The notes below the pieces were generated by a model. It did no database searches. It saw nothing but the letters and a program-made list of their open reading frames with translations, and was not told the origin of the DNA. Positions 32,097 through 39,364 of a stretch of 42,896 bases of DNA are shown in pieces; the first letter of the stretch is position 1, and each line of letters opens with the position of its first letter. The stretch lies in assembly GCF_900547735.1 (NCBI RefSeq), contig NZ_URHZ01000046.1:1-42896 (forward strand). The letters run 5' to 3'. The position numbers and the translations under genes were made by a program. This stretch comes from an uncultured Clostridium sp. (GTDB taxonomy: Bacteria; Bacillota; Clostridia; Lachnospirales; Lachnospiraceae).

Positions 32097-33098
32097 TCAG
32101 ATTATACAACTGGCCCATCCTATTGCTGCGAGCCGGTTGTCGGAACTTCTTCTTACCCAGACTTCCAGTTCCACCTTTTTCCTTCCATCCTCCTCCGGAT
32201 AGACTCCCGTCACAATTCCCGCCGCCTCAAACGGTTCAAACACCTTGATCGGTGCGATAAACTTGGCTCTCAGCCAGCCGTCCGTAAAAAAGTCTGCGCC
32301 AAAGGCGCGTGTCATTAGTTCCGTCAGCGTGCAGAAGAACTGCGCTCCCTGCACAATCGGGATTCTCAGGTTGCCGACTCTCGCCGTCTCCAGATTGTTA
32401 TGAATATTGATGACAAATTCCCCCACTCTGGAAAATACCGCCGCCTGTTCTGCGGTTATTGTCTTTTTTAACGGCTCCAGCGCGTCGCCGCACTTCAAAT
32501 CTTCCGGAACCTCCGCTACATATCTGGCGTTCTCCGGCACCTCACCACTCACTTTCTTATCCGGTGACGCCGATGCCCTGCCGGCAATATTGCCCGGAGT
32601 CGTCTGGAAAATCTCAACTCCCCGGTAACGTACGATCTCCCGGGCGTCTTCCCCCTTTACGCCTGCCTCCAGAACCACATACCCCTGTCCCCGTCGTTCA
32701 TAGGCATCCGTATAAGCGCCTTCCAGCGTTACCACCTCGTTGAGTTTCGCCGGGTTCTTAAACCAGAGCTGGGCCTCGGTATGGAGCCCGATTACCTTGC
32801 TCCCGCGGTATGCCAGTGTAAAAAGCTGGACAATATCGTTCGTGAGAAGGCCCGCCTGTGCAATCCTCTCTTTTCCGAACGGATTCTCTTTTTCTTCCAT
32901 TGACCAGGAAAGATAATCATCCAGTTCAAATGCATACCGTTTTATCTTATGGTCGTCGATTATCTCCTGTACCGGACCAAAATGTTCTGGAATTGTGATA
33001 TTTTCGAATTTGGGTTCTTTCAGCCCTTCTTCCAAATCATCCGTTGTCTCTGCAAGTCTTGGATCTGTAATATCCCTCCATACATTATTTGTTTCCAT
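32097..33098 (-). CDS. MaoC-like double-hotdog dehydratase family protein
   Basis: The 333 residues form two hotdog-fold halves: a FAS1-like dehydratase N-terminal domain (about 35-165) and a MaoC-like C-terminal domain (about 205-330). The family hydrates enoyl-CoA or dehydrates 3-hydroxyacyl-CoA. In the second half the usual Gly-Asp-x-Asn-Pro-x-His hydratase motif is replaced by GEFVINIH (226-233), so the catalytic Asp position is Glu and the NP pair is lost while His233 and the IVQG region (248-251) remain. Catalysis may be altered. GGGAGG precedes the ATG. It is the first gene of the operon, 24 bp before the ThDP enzyme. It fits an acyl-CoA pathway with the CoA-transferase. Confidence 0.8.
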   Translation of the reverse strand: METNNVWRDITDPRLAETTDDLEEGLKEPKFENITIPEHFGPVQEIIDDHKIKRYAFELDDYLSWSMEEKENPFGKERIAQAGLLTNDIVQLFTLAYRGSKVIGLHTEAQLWFKNPAKLNEVVTLEGAYTDAYERRGQGYVVLEAGVKGEDAREIVRYRGVEIFQTTPGNIAGRASASPDKKVSGEVPENARYVAEVPEDLKCGDALEPLKKTITAEQAAVFSRVGEFVINIHNNLETARVGNLRIPIVQGAQFFCTLTELMTRAFGADFFTDGWLRAKFIAPIKVFEPFEAAGIVTGVYPEEDGRKKVELEVWVRRSSDNRLAAIGWASCII

Positions 33099-33124
33099 TC
33101 GATTCCTCCCTTGAAAATGTATTT

Positions 33125-33286
33125 ATATTGTATATAATATCCTCTTTTGTGCTCCGTGTAAATATACAATATTAATATATATATTTTTTGTTTTTGTGCA
33201 ATATCGCCAATTTTGTTTTCTTTTTGTATTCATATAATTTTTAACCCAACCTTGCAAGCAGTGAGCTTGTATCTATATTGTATTTA
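33125..33286. promoter_or_regulatory. Candidate promoter and operator region of the TTT operon
   Basis: The word ATATTGTATWTA occurs at 33125 onward and 33275-33286, with a related inverted copy TATACAATAT at 33163-33172. A possible promoter on the minus strand is TTGCAC (33196-33201) with TATATT (33174-33179) at 16-base spacing, and an alternative lies near 33229-33257. The repeated word may be a regulator site, for example for the GntR protein at 35004. AT richness makes this tentative. Confidence 0.4.
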
Positions 33287-33434
33287 TATTATCACAACAA
33301 GTGTTTCGTTTTCCAATGGCCCGGAAAGCAATAGCCTCCGGCTCCGCGAACAAGCTGCCGCCTTCAAACAGCGCGGGCGCATAGCAGCATATTACACCTT
33401 CGCGTGAGCACGCATCCTGGCGGAGCGTTTTTCG

Positions 33435-33461
33435 ATTCATAGGACGTAATTTCCTATGAAT
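33435..33461. repeat. 10-bp inverted repeat next to the kinase terminator
   Basis: ATTCATAGGA (33435-33444) and TCCTATGAAT (33452-33461) are perfect complements with a 7-base gap. It directly abuts the kinase terminator. It may be a dispersed palindrome or a processing site. Confidence 0.5.
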
Positions 33462-33462
33462 T

Positions 33463-33499
33463 AAAAAAGCTCTCTGTATCTTTTCATACAGGAGCTTTT
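33463..33499 (-). terminator. Intrinsic terminator of the GntR-kinase operon
   Basis: AAAAGCTC and CTGTAT pair with ATACAG and GAGCTTTT around a 6-base loop, with one unpaired T. On the minus strand the hairpin is followed by a run of six T. It lies about 40 bp beyond the kinase stop codon. Confidence 0.88.
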
Positions 33500-33535
33500 A
33501 GATGCATTCCGGCGTTTTTGCCAGTCTTTCTTGAT

Positions 33536-34987
33536 CTATATACTATATAATTTTTCCACCAATTCCCGTCTTTCCCTAAACTTTAAATACTCCGCACGGT
33601 ATTGTTCCCTCTGCTTTCCGGTACCCTCAAACCGCTCCTTTTTGTGCGGCCTTCCTTCGGGCAGCTTTCCGTCCAGCATATACAGCGCCAGCATTGCACT
33701 TCCCGCCACCGTTGCTTCCGTCACCCCGGATCTCCGTACGGGAAGTCCGGTGATTTCCGACTTTATCGTAAGCCACAGGGGATTTAAGGCGCCTCCGCCG
33801 ATGGCGGCTATCTCCGTGCATTCCGCTCCCATCTCCTTTGCCCGTTCAAGGATTTCCCGGCAGTCGTATCCGTTTGCCTCCATAATTCCGCGGAAAATAT
33901 GTTCCGCCCTGTGTTCCCTGGTAAGTCCCACAATAGTTCCGACGCTCTCCGGATGCCAATAGGGCGCCCGCTCGCCGGCCAGGTTCGGCAGCACGGTCAG
34001 TCCGGAGCATCCAGGCTCCAGATGCTCCGCAAGCAGCGTCATCTCTTCCAGGCTTAACCGCTCCCCGATAATATGGTTCATGTACCAGTCAACCGTGCCT
34101 CCATACATTCCCATAGGCCCGCCAATCAGCCAGTATCCCGGAATTACATGGGGATTGACTATCAGTCCCCTGCTTTCCTTCGAACTCCACTGTTTTGCCA
34201 CAAGAAATAATACATCTGTCGTGCCCATCACGCTCACCGCAGTTTTCTCCCGCACTCCTCCGGCTCCCAGAACGGCCGTGGAGCCGTCGCAGCTTCCCGT
34301 GACTACGGGAATTTCACCGGAAAATGCAAACTGCTCCGCCAGTTCCCGCTTCAATGTTCCCAGCCGCTCCCACGGTCTTCTCAGTCCCGGTAGTTTATCC
34401 GTATCGGCCTGAAAGATTTCCAGAAGTTTTTCGCTCCAGCCGCCTTTCCTGATATCGTACAGAAATGTATAACCGGCCGATGTATGATCGAGAGCCGTCC
34501 GCCCGCATAGCTTCATATTAATAAAATCCTTAAGCGAGGTTACCGATGCTATCATTCCGTAGAGCGCAGGCTGCTCCCGCCTCAGGCGGCGCAGCTTATA
34601 GGCCAGCCATTCCGGCGCAGGGGCTCTGCCGCAGATCCGGAATGCCTCATCCCCATCTATCAGAGGCGTCATCTCCTCGAACATTCTCTGCTCCCGGTGC
34701 ATGTATGTATAGCAGGGCGTCAGCGCCCCTCCGTTGCTGTCCACCCCAACCCAGCCCACCAGGGCGGATACAGCAACGGCAGATATCGGATTCACTGCCA
34801 GCATCTCCCTGTTTTCTTCCGAAAGCTGTTTTATCATGCTGCGGATGAATTCCCATTCCACCTCGGCATCCATACAGATTCCTGCAGTGCGCTTCCGCTG
34901 CACCATGGACCGGATTTCCAGATCCTCTCCCGTCAGTACCGTCCTCACCGAGCTTGTTCCGATATCTACAACCAGTATCGTCCTCAT
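33536..34987 (-). CDS. FGGY-family carbohydrate kinase
   Basis: This is a second FGGY sugar kinase (about 483 residues). The N-terminal VVDIGTSSVRTVLTG loop, the central SVMGTTDVLFLV segment and the C-terminal AAIGGGALNPLWL motif are intact. The start is set at the ATG with GGGAGG seven bases upstream. It lies about 17 bp after the GntR/UTRA gene and is followed by a strong terminator, so these two form a complete operon. No transporter or further sugar enzyme is adjacent on this strand, apart from the TTT operon beyond the terminator. It differs considerably from the kinase at 3163 in sequence, so the two probably act on different sugars or sugar acids. Confidence 0.92.
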   Translation of the reverse strand: MRTILVVDIGTSSVRTVLTGEDLEIRSMVQRKRTAGICMDAEVEWEFIRSMIKQLSEENREMLAVNPISAVAVSALVGWVGVDSNGGALTPCYTYMHREQRMFEEMTPLIDGDEAFRICGRAPAPEWLAYKLRRLRREQPALYGMIASVTSLKDFINMKLCGRTALDHTSAGYTFLYDIRKGGWSEKLLEIFQADTDKLPGLRRPWERLGTLKRELAEQFAFSGEIPVVTGSCDGSTAVLGAGGVREKTAVSVMGTTDVLFLVAKQWSSKESRGLIVNPHVIPGYWLIGGPMGMYGGTVDWYMNHIIGERLSLEEMTLLAEHLEPGCSGLTVLPNLAGERAPYWHPESVGTIVGLTREHRAEHIFRGIMEANGYDCREILERAKEMGAECTEIAAIGGGALNPLWLTIKSEITGLPVRRSGVTEATVAGSAMLALYMLDGKLPEGRPHKKERFEGTGKQREQYRAEYLKFRERRELVEKLYSI

Positions 34988-35003
34988 CTCCAAACCTCCC
35001 GGG

Positions 35004-35738
35004 TTATATCTCCCTGAAAAGCGACATCGTCAGATTATATCTGTCACCTACATAAAAGCTCTCCGAATACTCCAGGCATTCCTCAGCTTCCGTATAGGCG
35101 ATTCTTTTGACAAACAGCATGCTTGTCTGTGCCGGCAGCTCTAAAAGCGCGGTAATGCGGTATGTTGACATCACGGCCTGGATAACCTGATCCGCCCTCT
35201 TAATCCGTATCCCCATCTCCTGCTCAAGAATCCTGTACAGTGACTGGGATACGAGCCTGGCCGGTTCCAGCGCGCCGCACAGGCGCTCCGAAAGATAAAG
35301 TACCTGATAACAGAGCGGCTTTTCATTGGCATATCTGAGCCGTTCAATCTTTATCACTTTTTCGCCTTCCGGCAGCTTCATCTCCTCCGCCACCTCCGGC
35401 GGAGCCTCCATTATCTCGGAATTCAGGATAAAGGAGGTGCATTTTACCCCGATCTTTTCCATCTCCTCCTGAAGGCTGGTGAGATTGTTCACTTTCCTCG
35501 GCACCTTATCAAACTTCACCGTCGCCGTCTTGCCAAACCCCCGCTCCAGGACCTCCTCCTCTATCAGCTCTTCTATCGCTCTGCGGATGGTAACCCGGCT
35601 TGCATGATATTCTTCACAGAGCATTTTTTCGGTTGGGATCACTTCCCCCTTTTTCAGCTCCCCCTTACGGATCTGCTCCTTTATCCCTTCCTTCACCGTA
35701 TAATATAAAGGCCCTTTTTTCTTACTGGTCGTCTCCAT
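35004..35738 (-). CDS. GntR-family regulator with UTRA domain (HutC subfamily)
   Basis: This 244-residue regulator has an N-terminal GntR winged helix (about 8-75; segment CEEYHASRVTIRRAIEELI) and a C-terminal UTRA effector domain (about 95-240) that typically binds a sugar phosphate or related metabolite. It lies directly upstream of the FGGY kinase on the same strand and behind a strong promoter at 35790-35818. Autoregulation with control of the kinase is the natural inference. Control of the adjacent TTT operon is possible. GGAGC about ten bases upstream of the ATG is a moderate ribosome binding site. Confidence 0.93.
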   Translation of the reverse strand: METTSKKKGPLYYTVKEGIKEQIRKGELKKGEVIPTEKMLCEEYHASRVTIRRAIEELIEEEVLERGFGKTATVKFDKVPRKVNNLTSLQEEMEKIGVKCTSFILNSEIMEAPPEVAEEMKLPEGEKVIKIERLRYANEKPLCYQVLYLSERLCGALEPARLVSQSLYRILEQEMGIRIKRADQVIQAVMSTYRITALLELPAQTSMLFVKRIAYTEAEECLEYSESFYVGDRYNLTMSLFREI

Positions 35739-35789
35739 TGTCTCAGCTCCGCTCTTTTTTGTATTTTAATTGTATTATTTTATGTTTTA

Positions 35790-35818
35790 ATGATAACAAT
35801 ACGGTATGACAATGTCAA
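35790..35818 (-). promoter_or_regulatory. Sigma-A promoter of the GntR-kinase operon
   Basis: On the minus strand a perfect TTGACA (35813-35818) and TATCAT (35790-35795) are 17 bases apart. The spacer contains the palindrome ATACGGTAT, which could be an operator for the GntR protein. Confidence 0.75.
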
Positions 35819-35862
35819 GCTTTTCTTTATTTTACGGCAGCAATCAGGAGCAATCCGGTTAC

Positions 35863-35909
35863 GTTTCACAGGCAATACCGAACTAAGCATTATTTATTTC
35901 CTGTGAAAC
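35863..35909. repeat. 10-bp inverted repeat, GTTTCACAGG/CCTGTGAAAC
   Basis: GTTTCACAGG (35863-35872) and CCTGTGAAAC (35900-35909) are perfect complements separated by 27 AT-rich bases. It lies between the two operon ends and is either a dispersed palindrome or an operator upstream of gntR. Confidence 0.5.
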
Positions 35910-35999
35910 GCACCGCCGGTCACCGCAGGCCGTTTGCCGGTCAGGGGGCGGACCAGCGGCAAAATACGTGCCCCGCAAAAGCATATTCTTTGGTATAAA

Positions 36000-36045
36000 A
36001 AAAGCGCTGTTCCCGGCAGTTCTGCAACTGTGGAGCAACGCTTTT
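36000..36045 (-). terminator. Intrinsic terminator downstream of eutH
   Basis: AAAAGCG (36000-36006) pairs with CGCTTTT (36039-36045), extended inward by GTTCC/GGAGC and a CAGTT/AACTG stem. On the minus strand the T-run is seven bases. It lies about 50 bp beyond the eutH stop. Confidence 0.82.
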
Positions 36046-36093
36046 ATATCTTCAATCCTCTGTCCAATTCTCAATTTTTAAAAACCAAACCTG

Positions 36094-37224
36094 TTACTGC
36101 TGCATCACCGGCGGTTTGCTATCCTTACCGGAAAAATGAGGCGTCCGGCCCATCAGCTTCGGTTCCAGAGCCATTGCCGCCAGAAGCGCTGCTGCGCCGC
36201 CCGCAAGTTTCCCTGCGAGTACAGGCATTGTCAGCTCCGGCGCCGTACCGGCCGTGTAGGCCAGATGGTCACCGATGGCACAGGACGCGCAGACCATAAA
36301 CGCCAGATTCATTATAATTCCCCTGTCATTCATTTCATCCAACAGGCCAAACGTCGGAATGCCGTTGGCAAGCGTCATAAAAAGCCCCGATACCGCCGCC
36401 TCATTGACGCCGCAGGCATCTCCCAATGCCGCAAAAAAACGGCCCAGAACACGCCGGAGCAGCGCAATTAGCGGAAAGGCGCCCGCCAGAAAAACCGCGA
36501 TATTGCCAATTACCACAAATGCCTCTTCCATACTGCCCATGCCCGGTATCGGACAAAAACCGGTCAGCAGTCCGACCGCACCGATAACCAGTCCCGTACA
36601 GGAGAGCGCCGTCACCGCCCTGCCGAACCAGATAAAGGCGGGGATGAGTTTCTGTCCAAGGCATAAAAGCCCGGCCAGCAGGCTCCCCGAGACAAACAGG
36701 ACCGGAATCAGGTTGCGAAGCACCAGCCGGACCGGAAATCCGGCGGCCAGCCCGCCGCAGAGGCATCCGATCGGCGCCGTTGCAATGCCTACAAGCAGTC
36801 CGTAAAGAACCGCGGGCTTCTGTCCTTCCTTTGCCACTCCGACGGCCATGGGAAACACAAACATCACGGTCGTTCCCATCATCGCCCCCACAATCCAGCC
36901 GCTGAAACGGCCCGCCGTGGGATCCAGCGCCATTTCCATGGCCAGGGGCGCAGCCCCCGCATCATTTGCAAGCAAAATTCCCGCCACCATGGACGGATCC
37001 ACTCCTATCCGCTGAAACAGAGGGCCGAATACCGGCGTCAGGATTCCGGCCAGCACAGGAGCCAGCGCCATGAATCCGGCCATAAAAAGTATCAGGCGGC
37101 CGGCGGTCATAATGCCGTTTTCAAACTCTTTCCCGAGTCCGAATCTGCCGCCCAGAATCAAATCTACTGCTCCCACGGCCAAAGATACGGCCATGATCCA
37201 TTTGATCAGAACATCAATCTGCAT
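36094..37224 (-). CDS. eutH: EutH-like ethanolamine permease
   Basis: The 376-residue integral membrane protein has about 10-11 membrane segments and matches EutH, the ethanolamine permease of ethanolamine utilisation operons. Features include the N-terminal MQIDVLIKWIMAVSLAVGAVDLI segment, MVAGILLANDAGAAPLAMEM near residue 80, and GLFMTLANGIPTFGLLDEMNDRGIIMNLAFM in the C-terminal third. The start is placed at the ATG preceded by AAAGGA; the longest frame extends 21 codons upstream into marR without a good site. It overlaps the marR stop by 11 bp, so translation is probably coupled. No other eut gene (EutBC lyase, shell proteins, EutG/EutE) is in the window. It may import ethanolamine or another small amine alone. 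Confidence 0.9.
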   Translation of the reverse strand: MQIDVLIKWIMAVSLAVGAVDLILGGRFGLGKEFENGIMTAGRLILFMAGFMALAPVLAGILTPVFGPLFQRIGVDPSMVAGILLANDAGAAPLAMEMALDPTAGRFSGWIVGAMMGTTVMFVFPMAVGVAKEGQKPAVLYGLLVGIATAPIGCLCGGLAAGFPVRLVLRNLIPVLFVSGSLLAGLLCLGQKLIPAFIWFGRAVTALSCTGLVIGAVGLLTGFCPIPGMGSMEEAFVVIGNIAVFLAGAFPLIALLRRVLGRFFAALGDACGVNEAAVSGLFMTLANGIPTFGLLDEMNDRGIIMNLAFMVCASCAIGDHLAYTAGTAPELTMPVLAGKLAGGAAALLAAMALEPKLMGRTPHFSGKDSKPPVMQQ

Positions 37225-37684
37225 CGTTCCTTTCATCATCTGCTGAAAAAGCGCTGATACTGTCCTGAAGCTGCCGCAGGAGATCATTAAAGAGTTCCGT
37301 TCCGTTCTCTCCCAGGGGTTTGAGAACCGTCTTCCAATAGCGTTCCTGAGCCGTGAGGCTCTCCTCCGCCTTCAGCCGTCCCGCCTCCGTAAGGAATACC
37401 TTAAAATTCCTGCGGTTTGCCTCGTCGACCTCTTTCCGGATCATTCCTTCCAGCTCCAGTGTCCGAAGGCCGCGTGAAGCCGCCGCCGTGTCGAGGGAAA
37501 GCTTTGCCGCCAGCGCACACTGGTTCGTCCCTTCATTCCGGTAAAGACCGACAAGAAGAATCGATTTGACGGTTGTAAGACCTATTTTCTTTAATTCCTG
37601 TGCCAGATGTTCCCCCGATTTCCGATAAATCGAAGAGATGTACTTGCCGCATACTGCAGGATTTTGTTCCGCGTCTATTTTCAT
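37214..37684 (-). CDS. MarR-family transcriptional regulator
   Basis: The 156 residues form a MarR winged helix: dimerisation helices at both ends, a helix-turn-helix around residues 53-80 (NQCALAAKLSLDTAAASRGL), and a wing with basic residues (EANRRNFKVFLTEAG, about 87-101). MarR proteins are usually repressors released by a ligand. GGGAG precedes the ATG. It overlaps eutH by 11 bp and is upstream of it, so it probably controls eutH. A minus-strand TATAAT at 37754-37759 is a possible -10 box. Whether it also regulates the DUF5058 operon just upstream is open. Confidence 0.93.
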   Translation of the reverse strand: MKIDAEQNPAVCGKYISSIYRKSGEHLAQELKKIGLTTVKSILLVGLYRNEGTNQCALAAKLSLDTAAASRGLRTLELEGMIRKEVDEANRRNFKVFLTEAGRLKAEESLTAQERYWKTVLKPLGENGTELFNDLLRQLQDSISAFSADDERNDAD

Positions 37685-37890
37685 ATCTAAAACTCCCAGC
37701 CTGTATTTAGTTGCGGCGGCTCAGCGCCTCCCACGGAATTTCTATAAAGTCACATTATAAAAGTCCTGTGGAAGTACAAACGGCCGAGCTGCCGCCTTTT
37801 GGTTTTCTTTTATTCTACCACTATATATACCACAATCCCGGCTCAAATGAAACACCAAGTTCATACGGCTGAAGCGCTGCATTCCTGTAT
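37685..37890. other. 206-bp gap between the DUF5058-partner gene and marR
   Basis: It contains a TATAAT on the minus strand (37754-37759) that could serve as a marR -10 box, without a convincing -35 element at 17 bases. A GC-rich stretch (about 37710-37730) and an AT-rich one (37800-37825) are the only other features. I see no clear terminator for the upstream operon, so read-through into marR is possible. Confidence 0.5.
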
Positions 37891-38619
37891 TTAATTTGCA
37901 GATGTCCTTTCCGTCACTTTTATCATTCCTTTTTTGTACATAATACGGGCGGTGAGAATCGTCACCGGGATCATGACCAGCATAACATACCCCGAATTCT
38001 TCGCGAGGCCCTTTATCAGATAGCTGGCAGCCAGAACCAGGCAAAACGGCACGGCTGCAATTTTCATTTTTCCTTCCACCTTATAGTCTCCGGCATTCTT
38101 GTTGATAAATACGGATACCGCCATACTTCCGAACAGAGCCGGCATGATGTATTTTGTTGCCGTCATAACGGCCGGTGTTGTAAGGACGGGCTGAAGCGGT
38201 ACCAGCAGAATAACGCCCAGGGCGACAATAACGGTTGTAACCATTCCCGACACACACATGGCGGCCATAGCCATCACATCGCCCCTCTCCGTTCCGGATA
38301 CGGAATTCGTTGTCTCCATTGCGTTCAGGGCGCATGGGAACTTAATATTTGAAACATTTCCCATAATAGAAGCAATGTAACCGGCCGAACCCGTTATAGG
38401 GGTAAAGCTGATGACCTCCGAAAGGGCCGTCGGGATAAACAGGGCCAGCAGAGGGCCTGCCGTGGCCAGAATTTCGTTTATATTGAGTTTCACATGATAT
38501 GTCATGCAAATCACGGTCGGTATCGCCAGCATGATAAGCATTGCCAGAATCGTTGCGATACGCCCGTATAGATGGGTTCCTTCAATGTAGGATCTGTTTT
38601 TTGCTGCGGTCTTTTCCAT
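37891..38619 (-). CDS. Integral membrane protein, partner of the DUF5058 protein
   Basis: The 242 residues have about six membrane segments (roughly 20-42, 50-70, 105-128, 130-150, 180-198 and 200-222). A GSAGYIASIMGNVSNIKFPCALNAMET stretch in the first half, rich in Gly, Ser and Asn, could form a substrate or ion pathway. The start is set at the ATG with GAGGAGGG upstream, 12 codons inside the longest frame. It follows the DUF5058 gene by 11 bp and is similar in size, which suggests a two-subunit permease. I do not recognise the family name. It may transport the product or substrate of the amidohydrolases at the head of the operon. Confidence 0.78.
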   Translation of the reverse strand: MEKTAAKNRSYIEGTHLYGRIATILAMLIMLAIPTVICMTYHVKLNINEILATAGPLLALFIPTALSEVISFTPITGSAGYIASIMGNVSNIKFPCALNAMETTNSVSGTERGDVMAMAAMCVSGMVTTVIVALGVILLVPLQPVLTTPAVMTATKYIMPALFGSMAVSVFINKNAGDYKVEGKMKIAAVPFCLVLAASYLIKGLAKNSGYVMLVMIPVTILTARIMYKKGMIKVTERTSAN

Positions 38620-38630
38620 AATGCCCTCCT

Positions 38631-39350
38631 CTATATTCCCATATTCGTAAAACATACTGCCGCTACCATACCTGCTATCAGTGCAAAAGACATAATGAAA
38701 TCGGCCAGCCAGCGGACTTTGTACTTAACTGCCGCCCAGGTCAGGAGGATGGTAAGACCTCCGCTGACAAGCGCCGTGAGGAACGGTATGATGCCTGCCG
38801 TCATCTGAAGCGGCAAAAATGTGGACATCATGGCGATTGTAAAACAACTGATCGACAGCGCTCCCCAGGCGCCGTTTTTATTACTGTAGCTGGCCGTCTG
38901 CATCTGGATCTTTTTTGTAAAAAAGATATTACAGACCATGCCGGCCATAATGCTGATGCTCATAACAAACATGATTGTACCCAGTGTGTTGACGTCTCCG
39001 GAACTGCCAAAAGCGGTCAGCGACTCATAGCCCGCTCCGGCCGCCGCCATGTCCGCAGCCATCAGCTCATAGCTGAGGGAACCGACTACGGAAAGACGGA
39101 ACCAGGGCCAGGGCACTCCCAGAACGGGAGCCAGTGAAAAAAGGCCGATAATGACCGCCACCGAGGGTACAATGGAAAATACCGCCGCCCCGCGCATTGC
39201 CGAGGTGAATTCCGATTTTGAAATCCCAAGTTCAAACGCCCGCCTTTTCGCTCTCACATAAAAGAAAATACAGATACAGAAAACACATAAAATGCCTGCC
39301 GCCACCAGTGTATATAACAATTTGCCGTTCAGTACCTCAAGAATTCCCAT
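38631..39350 (-). CDS. DUF5058-family integral membrane protein
   Basis: The 239-residue membrane protein has about six helices (roughly 8-30, 52-75, 82-100, 120-140, 160-180 and 185-235). The N-terminal FELGISKSEFTSAMRGAAVFSIVPSVAVIIG segment (about 39-69), followed by PVLGVPWPWFRLSVVGSLSYELMA, matches the DUF5058 type, whose function is unknown. GGGAGG lies upstream of the ATG. It is 14 bp after the M20 gene and 11 bp before a second membrane protein of similar size. A carrier for the amidohydrolase substrate is the simplest reading (inference). Confidence 0.85.
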   Translation of the reverse strand: MGILEVLNGKLLYTLVAAGILCVFCICIFFYVRAKRRAFELGISKSEFTSAMRGAAVFSIVPSVAVIIGLFSLAPVLGVPWPWFRLSVVGSLSYELMAADMAAAGAGYESLTAFGSSGDVNTLGTIMFVMSISIMAGMVCNIFFTKKIQMQTASYSNKNGAWGALSISCFTIAMMSTFLPLQMTAGIIPFLTALVSGGLTILLTWAAVKYKVRWLADFIMSFALIAGMVAAVCFTNMGI

Positions 39351-39364
39351 ATGAACGTTCCTCC

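Larger units (their letters stand above)
33099..33535. other. 437-bp intergenic region between the MaoC-like gene and the FGGY kinase
   Basis: The first 200 bp are very AT-rich and carry the TTT operon promoter region. The middle (about 33310-33430) is GC-rich with degenerate inverted repeats around CTCCGC/GCGGAG. A perfect 10-bp palindrome (ATTCATAGGA and TCCTATGAAT, 33435-33461) follows, then the kinase terminator at 33463-33499. No credible gene is seen. Confidence 0.7.
35739..36093. other. 355-bp intergenic region between gntR and eutH
   Basis: It holds the gntR promoter (35790-35818), a 10-bp inverted repeat with a 27-base gap (35863-35872 and 35900-35909), a GC-rich stretch of no recognised function (35910-35990) and the eutH terminator (36000-36045). 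No credible gene is seen. Confidence 0.7.

Noticed and set aside
33213..33407. Small plus-strand frame in the gap upstream of the TTT operon
   Set aside because: It lies in AT-rich promoter DNA, with no ribosome binding site, and runs into palindromic repeat sequence.
36094..37224. Ethanolamine microcompartment cluster
   Set aside because: Only eutH is present; no shell, lyase or aldehyde dehydrogenase gene is found in the window.
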